DNA of 64,000 bases, from contig NZ_JABUBU010000008.1 in assembly GCF_019834675.1 (NCBI RefSeq), positions 49,754 to 113,753 on the forward strand, given 5' to 3'. The notes under the pieces were generated by a model. It was not told where the DNA came from and made no database searches. It worked only from the letters and a program-made list of their open reading frames with translations. Shown piece after piece: positions 33,456 through 41,685 of this stretch. The translations under genes and the position numbers were made by a program. The first letter of the stretch is position 1, and every line of letters starts with the position of its first letter. This DNA comes from Rhodococcoides corynebacterioides. Lineage in GTDB: Bacteria > Actinomycetota > Actinomycetes > Mycobacteriales > Mycobacteriaceae.

Positions 33456-34934
33456 TCAGTGTGCCCGTTTCGGGAGGGCGAACACCAGCAGAAACGCCGC
33501 CACGGCGAACGCGGCGCTGACGCCCATCGCGTGGGCTGCGGCGTCGGTGAAGCCGGTCGCCAGGGCGTCCTGCCCCGGCCCGGCGACGGTCAGCGAGCCG
33601 AACAGCACGCTGCCGATGATCGCGATGCCGACGGCACTGCCGATGCGCTGCATCGTCGAGATGACCCCGCTGGCCGCACCGGCGTCCGGGCGATCGACGG
33701 TGGCGACGATGAACTGGGCGTTGGGCGCGATGAAGGCACCGTTGCCGAGCCCGGCGACGAAGAGCGGGACCAGCAGCTTCCAGTTGGTGAGGTTGGCCGC
33801 CTCGGTGGTCAGCAGGATCAGCCAGGCCGCGATGAGACCGACGCTCACGAGTCCGGCCCCGAGCAGCAGCACCCGGCGGCCCAGTCGCTCCGCGAGACGG
33901 TTGGACTGCGACGAGGAGATGATGCTGCCGATCGCGAACGGAATGGACACCACACCCGACGCCAGGGCGGTGTTGCCCAGACCGGTCTGCCAGAGAATCG
34001 AGATGGTGAAGAAGATCGACGTGAACGCGGCGAAGTAGACCAGGGCGAGGATGACGCCGCCGGTGAACGCCGGGCGGGTGAACAGGCGCGGCGGAACCAG
34101 GGGAGTGCGGCCGCGGCGGGTGTAGCGCACCTCCCAGGCACCGAAGGCCGCGAGCAACAGTCCGCCGAGGACGAGGGTGACGACGGTCCACGCCGGCCAG
34201 CCGGTGTCCTGGCCTTCGATCAACGGGACGAGGAGAGCGACGAGGCCGGCGGTCACGAGGATCAATCCCACCCAGTCGATGCCCCGGTCGGGAGTGTCGG
34301 TACCGATCTCCTCGTGCGTCGGGAGGATCTTCGCGGCGAGCAGGACGCCGACGACGCCGAACGGCAGGTTGACCAGGAAGACCAGCCGCCACCCGCTGTC
34401 GGGTCCGACGGCCTCGATGATCAGTCCGCCGACGATGGGGCCGAGGGCGCTGGAGACGCCGATGACCGCGCCCATGATGGCGAACGCCTTGCCGCGCAGT
34501 TGCGGCGGGAAGAGCAGTTGGATGAAGGCCGTGACGGCGGGGACGAAGATGCCGCCGGCCAGTCCCTGGACGATGCGCGCCGCGACGAGTTGGACGTCGT
34601 TCTGCGCGAGGCCGCACGCGAGGCTGGCGACCGTGAAGATCGCGAGGCCGGTCACGAAGATCCACTTGTGGCCGATCCGGTCGCCCACTCGACCGGCCGG
34701 GATCAGGGCGAGGCCGAACGCGAGCGCGTAGCCGGAGATGATCCACGACAGCGTCGCCTCGCCGGCGTCGAGCGAGGTGCGGATGGTGGGCAGCGCGACG
34801 TTGACGATCGTCGTGTCCAGCAGGGCGATGAACATGCCCATGAGCAGCACCATCAGGGACTGCCACGCGCGCCGCGAGACGGCGGGGGCGGACGCGTCCG
34901 CGGTGGACGGGGACGCGGAGGAACTGGTGGACAC
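33456..34934 (-). CDS. MFS drug/proton antiporter, DHA2 (14-TMS) family
   Basis: The 492-aa protein has 13-14 hydrophobic segments. The family motifs are LLDTTIVNVALPTI in helix 1, GRVGDRIGHKWIF (motif A) and the motif C-like ALGPIVGGLI. It should export drugs or toxic metabolites across the cytoplasmic membrane using the proton gradient. GTG at 34934 is chosen because GAAAGG lies upstream and it gives a short Ser/Ala-rich N-terminus. No regulator gene is adjacent. Confidence 0.9.
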   Translation of the reverse strand: MSTSSSASPSTADASAPAVSRRAWQSLMVLLMGMFIALLDTTIVNVALPTIRTSLDAGEATLSWIISGYALAFGLALIPAGRVGDRIGHKWIFVTGLAIFTVASLACGLAQNDVQLVAARIVQGLAGGIFVPAVTAFIQLLFPPQLRGKAFAIMGAVIGVSSALGPIVGGLIIEAVGPDSGWRLVFLVNLPFGVVGVLLAAKILPTHEEIGTDTPDRGIDWVGLILVTAGLVALLVPLIEGQDTGWPAWTVVTLVLGGLLLAAFGAWEVRYTRRGRTPLVPPRLFTRPAFTGGVILALVYFAAFTSIFFTISILWQTGLGNTALASGVVSIPFAIGSIISSSQSNRLAERLGRRVLLLGAGLVSVGLIAAWLILLTTEAANLTNWKLLVPLFVAGLGNGAFIAPNAQFIVATVDRPDAGAASGVISTMQRIGSAVGIAIIGSVLFGSLTVAGPGQDALATGFTDAAAHAMGVSAAFAVAAFLLVFALPKRAH

Positions 34935-35095
34935 GCTCGAAACCTTTCGCACAGGGAACAACTTGCCTAGCCTATTCGGCGCACCGCCCGACACAGGACC
35001 GCAGCCGCGTCACCGATGCGCATCGCATCGCGTGACGGAGCCGAGTACCCACGTCGTACGCTGCGGGAACACCGGACAGAACGGACGCGGGCAGC

Positions 35096-36547
35096 ATGGA
35101 CGTGGCAACGGGCAGGGGAGCGATGCGGTCGGAGCGAGCGGAACACCCGGAGAACGACGGCGCCCGGCAGGTGTCGGTGTTCACCGACGACGCCCTGGGT
35201 CGCCACGATGCGGTCGGCCTCGCGGAGGCGATCCGGCGCGGTGACGTCTCGCGCGACGAGGTGCTCACCGCGACGCGGGATCGGCTGGCCGCGGCGGCCG
35301 AACTGAACGCCGTCGTGGGTGCGGTGTTCGACTCGCCCGTCGTCGGCAGCGCGTCCGGTCCGCTGGCAGGGGTGCCGACGTTGCTCAAGGACAACAGCGA
35401 CCTCGCCGGCGTTCCGACGGGTCAGGGGTCCGAGATCGTTCGGATGTCTCCGGCGTCGTCGCACGGCCCGGTGGCTCGCGAGTTGCTGCGCATGGGACTG
35501 ACGATCACGGCCAAGTCCGCGCTCCCGGAATTCGGGCTCAGCGCGTCCACCGAGTTCCCGACGCGAGCACCCACCCGCAATCCGTGGGACACCGAGTTCT
35601 CCGCCGGGGCGTCGTCGGGCGGGTCGGCCGCGTTGGTGGCGGCGGGGGCGGTGCCCCTGGCCCACGCGAACGACGGTGGCGGGTCCATCCGCATCCCGGC
35701 CGCCTGCTGCGGTCTGGTGGGTCTGAAGCCGTCGCGGGGACGGTTCGTGCTGCCGGCCGTGGAGAAGTTGCTGCCGGTGCCCATCGTGTCGGAGGGCGTG
35801 GTGACCCGCAGCGTCCGGGACACCGCGCGGTTCTGGGCCGAGGCGGACCGCCGGTCCTCGCGCGCGCTCCGGCCGATCGGGTCGGTGACCGGGCCGTCGG
35901 CGCGTCGGCTGCGCGTCGGGCTGATCACGTCGTCCCTCGCCGGCAGCGGGATCGACGACGCCACGCGGCGCGCGACCGAGGACGCGGCGACGCTGCTGGA
36001 GTCGCTGGGTCACCGGGTGGAGCCGATCGAGCGACTCCCGATCGACCCCGGATTCCCGGACGACTTCGTGCGCTACTGGGCGTTCCTGGCCTTCGTGCTG
36101 CAGACGACGACGCCCCGCCGGCCGGGTGCGGGCCTGCGCGACTTCGACCCCTTGACCGTGGGCCTGGCCGACCGCTTCCGCCGCGACGGGTGGCGCCTGC
36201 CCGCGGTGATCCGCCGACTGCGAAAGGCCGCGTCCGACTACGAGGCCCTGTTCGCGTCCGTGGACGTGGTGCTCTCCCCGGTGGTGGGACGCGCGACGCC
36301 GCCGCTGGGTTACCTGTCGCCGCGGGTGCCGTTCGATCTGTTCCTGGAACGGCTGACCGACTTCGCGGTGTTCACTCCGCTCCACAACGTGGTGGGTGCC
36401 CCGGCGATCAGTCTGCCGCTGGGCCCGCCGTCCCCCGCGCCGCTCGGGGTGATGGTCTCGGCGCGCCGCGGCGACGATCGGACGCTGCTCGAATTGGCCT
36501 TCGAGGTCGAGCAGGCCGCGCCGTGGCCGAGCCTCGTCGAGCGGTAG
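35096..36547 (+). CDS. Amidase signature family hydrolase
   Basis: The 483-aa protein has the Ser-Ser-Lys triad of amidase signature enzymes: Lys in TLLKDNSD (about residue 100), Ser in ASSGGSAALV (about 178) and the nucleophile region in NDGGGSIRIPAACCG (about 200). The substrate is unknown; GatA is unlikely without gatB/gatC nearby. The start is uncertain: ATG at 35096 or ATG at 35123, which has AGGGGAG just upstream. It is divergent from the MFS gene. Confidence 0.88.
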   Translation: MDVATGRGAMRSERAEHPENDGARQVSVFTDDALGRHDAVGLAEAIRRGDVSRDEVLTATRDRLAAAAELNAVVGAVFDSPVVGSASGPLAGVPTLLKDNSDLAGVPTGQGSEIVRMSPASSHGPVARELLRMGLTITAKSALPEFGLSASTEFPTRAPTRNPWDTEFSAGASSGGSAALVAAGAVPLAHANDGGGSIRIPAACCGLVGLKPSRGRFVLPAVEKLLPVPIVSEGVVTRSVRDTARFWAEADRRSSRALRPIGSVTGPSARRLRVGLITSSLAGSGIDDATRRATEDAATLLESLGHRVEPIERLPIDPGFPDDFVRYWAFLAFVLQTTTPRRPGAGLRDFDPLTVGLADRFRRDGWRLPAVIRRLRKAASDYEALFASVDVVLSPVVGRATPPLGYLSPRVPFDLFLERLTDFAVFTPLHNVVGAPAISLPLGPPSPAPLGVMVSARRGDDRTLLELAFEVEQAAPWPSLVER

Positions 36548-36618
36548 CGCACCCATCGCGGCCCCCGAGGGCCTAGTGTGCGGTCACAGTTCGAACCGGT
36601 GACCGAAGGGGACGTCCG

Positions 36619-36690
36619 ATGTCGGTGGGGCACACGATCGTCGATCTGTTGATCCGTCTGTCGTACCTGTTCCGCGGCTGGGAGTTCTAG
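36619..36690 (+). CDS. Micro-ORF, 23-aa hydrophobic peptide
   Basis: ATG at 36619 opens 23 codons (MSVGHTIVDLLIRLSYLF, then RGWEF). GAAGGGG lies 7 nt upstream, and TAGTGT at 36574-36579 is a plausible -10 element, so a promoter, a ribosome site and a start are all in order. The peptide has one amphipathic or membrane-like stretch. It sits between the convergent amidase and acetoacetate-decarboxylase-like genes, where no gene would otherwise exist. No known family. Confidence 0.45.
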   Translation: MSVGHTIVDLLIRLSYLFRGWEF

Positions 36691-36703
36691 CCGCGCGGTG
36701 GCG

Positions 36704-37399
36704 TCAGGCGCTGCGCGTGACGTGCGAGCCGAAGACGATCGACGCGTCCGTGAGCGCCAGGGAGAGTGCGGGACGCCGCCCGGCGAGGTATCCGAGCGGC
36801 CCGTCGGGCGCGAAGGTCCAGGCCGCGTCGAGGGTGCGGACACGCGGGAAGATCCGATTGCGCGACACCACCCGGCGACCGTCCAGGCCTTGCGCCGTGG
36901 TGAGGGGGATGCCGATCGAGCCGGGGAGGCTCGCCCGGCCGGTCGTCGCGTCGAGCGACGCGACGGGCGCGCCGTCCTCGGTCATCGCGGCGGTGACGCG
37001 GCGACCGGACGTCTCGCGCCGGAACTGTCCGAGGTGCTTGGGGATGGACCACAGTTCTCGTCCGCCGGTGCGGGACTGGGCGCTGTCGACCCAGATGTCG
37101 GGGATGGTGACCATCGGTGATCCTCCCCGTCGGACGAGCACCGAGCCGATCAGTTCGTCGTAGGACAGCACCCCGCCCGAGGTGTAGCGGACGAACGCCG
37201 CGGCGACGACGGCACGTCCCCCGACGGTGACGGGCCGGACGGCGGCCTCGCGCACGGTGTCGACGACGTGCGACGGCAGGTCCCGCCGGGGGACCAGGAA
37301 CGTCGAGACGAGGAGGGTGCCGCCGAGGTACCAGGGTTCGGGAGGATAGGTCTCGCCGTCGGCGCCGAAGTGCCAGTCCGCGGTGCGCAGCTCCGTCAT
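36704..37399 (-). CDS. Acetoacetate decarboxylase-fold protein
   Basis: The 231-aa protein has the ADC-like fold: AAFVRYTSGGVLSYDELIG with the typical small-molecule-binding strand order, and RELWSIPKHLGQF, a conserved motif with a possible Schiff-base Lys. It resembles the acetoacetate decarboxylase family members of actinobacteria with unassigned substrate. ATG at 37399 lies 60 nt from the divergent cobD start, so both promoters lie in that short gap. Confidence 0.75.
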   Translation of the reverse strand: MTELRTADWHFGADGETYPPEPWYLGGTLLVSTFLVPRRDLPSHVVDTVREAAVRPVTVGGRAVVAAAFVRYTSGGVLSYDELIGSVLVRRGGSPMVTIPDIWVDSAQSRTGGRELWSIPKHLGQFRRETSGRRVTAAMTEDGAPVASLDATTGRASLPGSIGIPLTTAQGLDGRRVVSRNRIFPRVRTLDAAWTFAPDGPLGYLAGRRPALSLALTDASIVFGSHVTRSA

Positions 37400-37459
37400 G
37401 CGGCCAGGGTAACCGATACGTGGACGTCCAACCTTGCGATCGGTCCGTAGGCTCGCGCG

Positions 37460-38428
37460 GTGCGCACTCGGTCCTCCGCCCTGCTCCTCTCGTGGCTCGC
37501 CGACGTCGCCCTCGGTGACCCGCGCCGCGGGCATCCCGTGGCGGCGCTGGGGTCCGCTGCCGCGCGACTCGAGACCCTGACCTACCGGGACAGCCGCGCC
37601 GCGGGCGCCGGCCACACCGTGATCGTCGTGTCCGCCGCGGTGGGCGCGGCCGCCCTCGCCGACCGTGCTCTGCGCCGACGCCCCGTTCTGCACACCGCGG
37701 TCACCGCCGCGGGCATCTGGGCGTGCCTGGGCGGCACGACTCTCGGCCGCACCGGGGCGGCGATGGCCGACGCGGTCGCCGCCGGCGACCTCTACGCCGC
37801 GCGGGCCATCGTGCCGTCGCTCTGCGGACGCGACCCCGCGCTGCTCGACGAGGCCGGAGTGGTGCGCGCGGCGGTGGAATCGGTCGCGGAGAACACCTCG
37901 GACGCCACCGTGGGGGTGCTGGTCTGGGCCGCCGTCGCCGGCCTGCCCGGGGCGGTGGGCTACCGCACCGTGAACACGCTCGACGCGATGATCGGCTACC
38001 GGAACGACCGCTACCGGCGGTTCGGGTGGTTCGCCGCCCGTCTCGACGACGTGGTCAACGTGATCCCGGCCCGCCTGACCGGGCTGCTCACGGTGGCCCT
38101 CGCCCCGACTGTCGGCGGTTCACCGGCCGTGGCGCTGCGGGCCTGGCGGAACGACGCCGCGGCGCACCCGAGTCCCAACGCCGGTGTCGCCGAGGCCACG
38201 GCCGCGGGCGCGCTCGGGGTGGGTCTGGGCGGCGAGACGGCCTACCGACACGGGGTGGAGCAGCGGCCTCGGCTCGGTCGCGGTCCGGCTCCGACGACCG
38301 ACGACCTACGCCGCGCGGTACGACTCTCCGCGGCGGTTCAGGCGGTGGCTGCGCTGGTCACGGCCGGCGCGGCGGCGCAGATAACCGCGGGCGCGGCGGG
38401 CAGGGTCGGTCAGCGGCGACGGCCGTAG
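37460..38428 (+). CDS. cobD: Adenosylcobinamide-phosphate synthase
   Basis: The 322-aa membrane protein is CobD/CbiB, which attaches the aminopropanol arm to adenosylcobyric acid in cobalamin synthesis. Family segments are WLADVALGDPRRGHPVAALG, ESVAENTSDATVGVLVWAA, YRTVNTLDAMIGYRNDRY and WRNDAAAHPSPNAGVAEA. Start GTG at 37460. The last 19 nt overlap the 3' end of the convergent SURF1 gene. cobC lies 2.2 kb downstream on the same strand. Confidence 0.93.
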   Translation: MRTRSSALLLSWLADVALGDPRRGHPVAALGSAAARLETLTYRDSRAAGAGHTVIVVSAAVGAAALADRALRRRPVLHTAVTAAGIWACLGGTTLGRTGAAMADAVAAGDLYAARAIVPSLCGRDPALLDEAGVVRAAVESVAENTSDATVGVLVWAAVAGLPGAVGYRTVNTLDAMIGYRNDRYRRFGWFAARLDDVVNVIPARLTGLLTVALAPTVGGSPAVALRAWRNDAAAHPSPNAGVAEATAAGALGVGLGGETAYRHGVEQRPRLGRGPAPTTDDLRRAVRLSAAVQAVAALVTAGAAAQITAGAAGRVGQRRRP

Positions 38429-39348
38429 CGGTCGGCCAGACGGTCGTCGGTCACCGCCGACGCCCCGGACCCCGCGGAACCGGCCTTGCGGCGCTTTCGG
38501 CGCGGGGTGAGCAGGGCGTCCAGGCCGTCGTCGTACTCGGGTGTCGGCTCCCGATCGGCGGGGCCGACGGGCTCGTCGGATGCGGAATCCGTCGTCTCGT
38601 CCGTCTCGCCACGCACGCGTCGTCGTTCCTTGATCTCGGCGCGCACGAAGTACGCCAGCCCGAGCGGCGCCATGAGGCCGAACGCCAGCCACTGCAAGCC
38701 GTAGGACAGGTAGGGCCCGGCGTCGAGCTGGGGGAGCGCGATCACGCCGAGACCGCCGGGCTGATCCTCGGCCAACTGGAGGTAGCCGTCGATCGGCCGG
38801 GTGCCGGTGAGCTCACCGACCTGGCCGGGGGTGATGGTGTAGACCTGCGGCAACCCGGGGCCGGTCACGGGGGGCTTGCCGTCGACGGGCGGTTCGGCGA
38901 CGCGCAGACGCCCGTCGAGCGAGACGGGACCGGACGGTGCCGGTGTGATGTCCGGGACCTCGACGCCCTGCGTCGGCAACACGTAGCCGCGGTTCACCAT
39001 GAGCGTGGCGCCCTCGTCGGTGCGGAACGGGGTGAGCACCTCGAAGGCGGGCGTGTCACCGACGCTGCGCAGCCGGACGACGACGTCGCTGTCCGCCACG
39101 TAGGAGCCCGAGGTGCCCACGCGGCGCCACTCGTCGTCGGCGGTCACGACGCCGTCGCCGATCAGGGCCGACGCGTCCACCGGGTCGGCGTCGAAGGACC
39201 GGGAGATCTGGTCGTTGCGCGCCGAGGTGGTCGAGTTCTTGCCCAGCTGCCAGGGCGCGAGGACCGAGAAGCACAGGTAGGCGAACAGCAGCACGACGGC
39301 CATGAGCGCCAGCCACCCGGGGCGCAGGAGGAACGACAGGCGACGCAC
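38410..39348 (-). CDS. SURF1 family cytochrome oxidase assembly protein
   Basis: The 312-aa protein has the SURF1 layout: a first membrane helix (about 8-28, WLALMAVVLLFAYLCFSVLAPWQLG), an extracytoplasmic domain with NRGYVLPTQG and a second helix (about 215-235, YGLQWLAFGLMAPLGLAYFV). A charged C-terminal tail of about 75 residues (ends DDRLADRYGRRR) is longer than usual. SURF1 proteins help insert haem into cytochrome c oxidase subunit I. GTG at 39348 lies 2 nt after the PtpA stop. It matches Rv2235. Confidence 0.87.
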   Translation of the reverse strand: MRRLSFLLRPGWLALMAVVLLFAYLCFSVLAPWQLGKNSTTSARNDQISRSFDADPVDASALIGDGVVTADDEWRRVGTSGSYVADSDVVVRLRSVGDTPAFEVLTPFRTDEGATLMVNRGYVLPTQGVEVPDITPAPSGPVSLDGRLRVAEPPVDGKPPVTGPGLPQVYTITPGQVGELTGTRPIDGYLQLAEDQPGGLGVIALPQLDAGPYLSYGLQWLAFGLMAPLGLAYFVRAEIKERRRVRGETDETTDSASDEPVGPADREPTPEYDDGLDALLTPRRKRRKAGSAGSGASAVTDDRLADRYGRRR

Positions 39349-39350
39349 AA

Positions 39351-39839
39351 CTACACAGCGTAGTCGTCGGACTCGGACAGCAGGGTCCGGACGCGGTCGA
39401 CCAGACCGGGAACGGCGGCTTCGATCTGCGAGCGGACCTCGGTGAACCCGGAGTCCGGACCGTAGTACGGGTCGGCGACCTCGGCGTCGGGTTCGGCCGC
39501 GGGGTCGAAGGACCGCAGCAGCACGAGCCGGTCGGCCGGTACGCCCAGCCGGACGAGCGCGCGCCGGTGCGAGTCGTCGAGGGCCACGACCAGATCGGCG
39601 CCGAGGATGTCCTCGTCGACGGTGCGGGCGCGGTGCTGCTCGGAGTACCCGTGCGCGCCGAGCTCGGCGGCCGCCCGCGGGTCCATCGGGTCGCCGACGT
39701 GCCAACTGCCGGTGCCCGCGCTGGTCAGTCGGACCCGGTCCGACAGTCCGTCGCGCTCGAGCGCCCGGGCGGCGATCTTCTCCGCCATCGGCGAGCGGCA
39801 GATGTTGCCCGTGCAGACGAAGGTGACGTGGACGCTCAC
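39351..39839 (-). CDS. ptpA: Low-molecular-weight protein-tyrosine phosphatase, PtpA-like
   Basis: The 162-aa phosphatase has the P-loop VCTGNICRSP at its N-terminus (Cys about residue 9) and the general-acid segment DPYYG (about 126). In M. tuberculosis, PtpA is secreted and blocks phagosome maturation; here the role is unknown and may be control of cellular phosphotyrosine. GTG at 39839 overlaps the HAD gene stop by 4 nt, so the two are translationally coupled. Confidence 0.92.
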   Translation of the reverse strand: MSVHVTFVCTGNICRSPMAEKIAARALERDGLSDRVRLTSAGTGSWHVGDPMDPRAAAELGAHGYSEQHRARTVDEDILGADLVVALDDSHRRALVRLGVPADRLVLLRSFDPAAEPDAEVADPYYGPDSGFTEVRSQIEAAVPGLVDRVRTLLSESDDYAV

Positions 39840-40546
39840 GCGGCCACCGTGCGCGCGGCCAACAGGTCGGTCAGTGCCTGCGGCGTCGCCACGGACCACG
39901 ACGCCGCGGCGTGCTCCGTCGGGAGTCCGTACCCCCACTCGACCAACGCGACGGGAATGCCCCAGTGCCCGGCGCCGAACACGTCGTGGTCGCGATCGCC
40001 GACCATCACCACCGCGGGTGTGCCGCCGTCCGCGGTGGGGCGCGCCTCGCGGCCCATCAGACCCAGCGCGCGGGCCACGACGTCGGACTTGGCACGCCGG
40101 GAGCCGTCGTCGCTCGCGCCGGCGATCGCGCCGAAGAACCGGGCGAGGTCGAAGTGCTCGAGAATGCGGGTGGCGACCCGCTCGTTCTTGCTGGTGGCGA
40201 CGGCCATCGGCACACCCGCCGCGGCCACGGCCTCGAGGACGTCGACGACGCCGTCGTACACCCGGTTCTCGGCCCACCCCGAGTCCTCGTAGTACTCCGA
40301 GTACGCCGCCCGCGCCCGGTCGACCTGGTCCGGCGTCATGCCGAGGGACCGGAAGGTGTCGATCATCGGCGGACCCACCACGTGCGAGCGGACGTCGTCA
40401 CCCGGCAGCGGCACCCCTACCGCGGTGAGCGCGCGGTCGAACCCGGCCAGGATGCCGGGCGCGGAATCGGTGAGCGTGCCGTCGAGGTCGAACAGGATCA
40501 GATCGGCGGGCTCGCGGTCGGCGGGGTCGGGTGCGGTAGCAGGCAT
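39836..40546 (-). CDS. HAD hydrolase, phosphoglycolate-phosphatase/PtkA-like
   Basis: The 236-aa protein is a HAD subfamily IA member with motif I FDLDGTLTDS, motif II VATSKN, the lysine in RRAKSDVV and motif IV VGDRDHD. In the matching place M. tuberculosis has PtkA (Rv2232), a HAD-like tyrosine kinase that phosphorylates PtpA and has a disordered N-terminal extension. Here only about 15 residues precede motif I. It may be a phosphatase rather than a kinase. First gene of the HAD-ptpA-SURF1 operon. Confidence 0.85.
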   Translation of the reverse strand: MPATAPDPADREPADLILFDLDGTLTDSAPGILAGFDRALTAVGVPLPGDDVRSHVVGPPMIDTFRSLGMTPDQVDRARAAYSEYYEDSGWAENRVYDGVVDVLEAVAAAGVPMAVATSKNERVATRILEHFDLARFFGAIAGASDDGSRRAKSDVVARALGLMGREARPTADGGTPAVVMVGDRDHDVFGAGHWGIPVALVEWGYGLPTEHAAASWSVATPQALTDLLAARTVAA

Positions 40547-40608
40547 GATGCGCCCAGTTTACGGGCGGGGTCCGACAGTGAAGTCGGGCCCGTGACAGTC
40601 TCGTTCCC

Positions 40609-41634
40609 GTGACCGACCCGCACGACCACGACCTCCGTCATCACGGCGACGTCGACGCCGGTGCGGGGATGGAGGACTTCGCCGTCAACGTCCGCGGCAC
40701 GCGGCCGCCGGAGTGGCTGCGCGCGATCCTGGTCGACTCCCTGGAGCGCGTGGGGTCCTATCCGTCGGCCGAGCACGACCGCGCGGTGCGGGAGATCGTC
40801 GCCGCCCGGCACGGACGACACCCCGACGAGGTGCTGCTGCTCGCCGGCGCCGCGGAGGGGTTCGCGATGCTGCCGCGGCTGGTCGGTCGGCGGGCCGCCG
40901 TGATCCACCCGTCCTTCACCGAGCCCGAGTTCGCGTTCCGCGAGGCCGGTGTGCCGACGGCGCGGGTGATCCTGTCGACGCCGTACGCCCTGGCCACGGG
41001 GACCGTTCCGGAGGACGCCGACGTGGTGGTCGTGGGCAACCCCACCAATCCGACGTCGGTGCTGCACCCGCGTCGCGACGTCCTGGCGATGCGTCGCCCC
41101 GGGCGCCTGCTGGTGGTCGACGAGGCGTTCGCGGACACGACGCCGGGGGAGCCGGAGTCGCTCGCCGGTGAGTCGCTGCCCGACGTGCTGGTCCTGCGGA
41201 GTCTCACCAAGTCCTTCGCCCTCGCCGGTCTGCGGTGTGGCTACGCCCTGGGACATCCCGACGTGCTCGCCCGTCTGACGCGCGGCCGGGCTCATTGGCC
41301 GCTGGGCACGCTGCAACTCGACGCGATCGCCGCGTGCAGCAGCCCGGAGGCGGTGCGCTGGGTCGAGCGCGACGCCGCGGTGATCGCGGACGAGCGCGCG
41401 TACCTGATCGACCGGCTCGCGACCGTCGGGGTGCGGCCGGCCGCGTCGCCGTCGTCGTCGTTCGTCCTCGTCGACGTACCCGACGCCGAGCGCGTCCGGC
41501 AGGGGCTGCGCGCTCGGGGTGTTGCGGTCCGGCGGTGTGACACGTTCCCCGGACTCGGCGATCAGCTGCGGTTGGCCGTGCGGGACGGCGCGGCCGTGGA
41601 CCGGCTGGTGACGGCGTGGCACGCGCTCCTGTGA
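40609..41634 (+). CDS. cobC: CobC-like aminotransferase (threonine-phosphate decarboxylase type)
   Basis: The 341-aa PLP-dependent class I/II enzyme has the PLP lysine in RSLTKSFALAGLRCGYALG (about residue 202), DEAFAD for the pyridine-binding Asp, and VGNPTNPTSVL. In cobalamin synthesis it would give the aminopropanol phosphate used with CobD, whose gene is nearby. GTG at 40609, 62 nt from the divergent HAD gene. The final codons belong to a 23-bp tandem repeat that continues past the stop. Confidence 0.85.
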   Translation: MTDPHDHDLRHHGDVDAGAGMEDFAVNVRGTRPPEWLRAILVDSLERVGSYPSAEHDRAVREIVAARHGRHPDEVLLLAGAAEGFAMLPRLVGRRAAVIHPSFTEPEFAFREAGVPTARVILSTPYALATGTVPEDADVVVVGNPTNPTSVLHPRRDVLAMRRPGRLLVVDEAFADTTPGEPESLAGESLPDVLVLRSLTKSFALAGLRCGYALGHPDVLARLTRGRAHWPLGTLQLDAIAACSSPEAVRWVERDAAVIADERAYLIDRLATVGVRPAASPSSSFVLVDVPDAERVRQGLRARGVAVRRCDTFPGLGDQLRLAVRDGAAVDRLVTAWHALL

Positions 41635-41670
41635 CGGCGTGGCACGCGCTCCTGTGACCGCGTGGCACGC
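41608..41670 (+). repeat. 23-bp tandem repeat across the cobC stop codon (about 2.7 copies)
   Basis: GTGACGGCGTGGCACGCGCT, continued by CCT, occurs at 41608-41630 and again, identical, at 41631-41653. A third partial copy at 41654-41670 has one change. The first copy encodes the last residues of CobC, so the array duplicates the 3' end of the gene including the stop codon. Confidence 0.9.
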
Positions 41671-41685
41671 CGTTACCCTGGGGCC

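Noticed and set aside
34964..34990. TTGCCTAGCCTATTCGGC-like sequence between the MFS and amidase genes as an iron box
   Set aside because: Only a short core resembles the consensus and the flanks do not match, unlike the site at 4533.
37460..41634. A complete cobalamin operon
   Set aside because: Only cobD and cobC are present, separated by three unrelated genes on the other strand.
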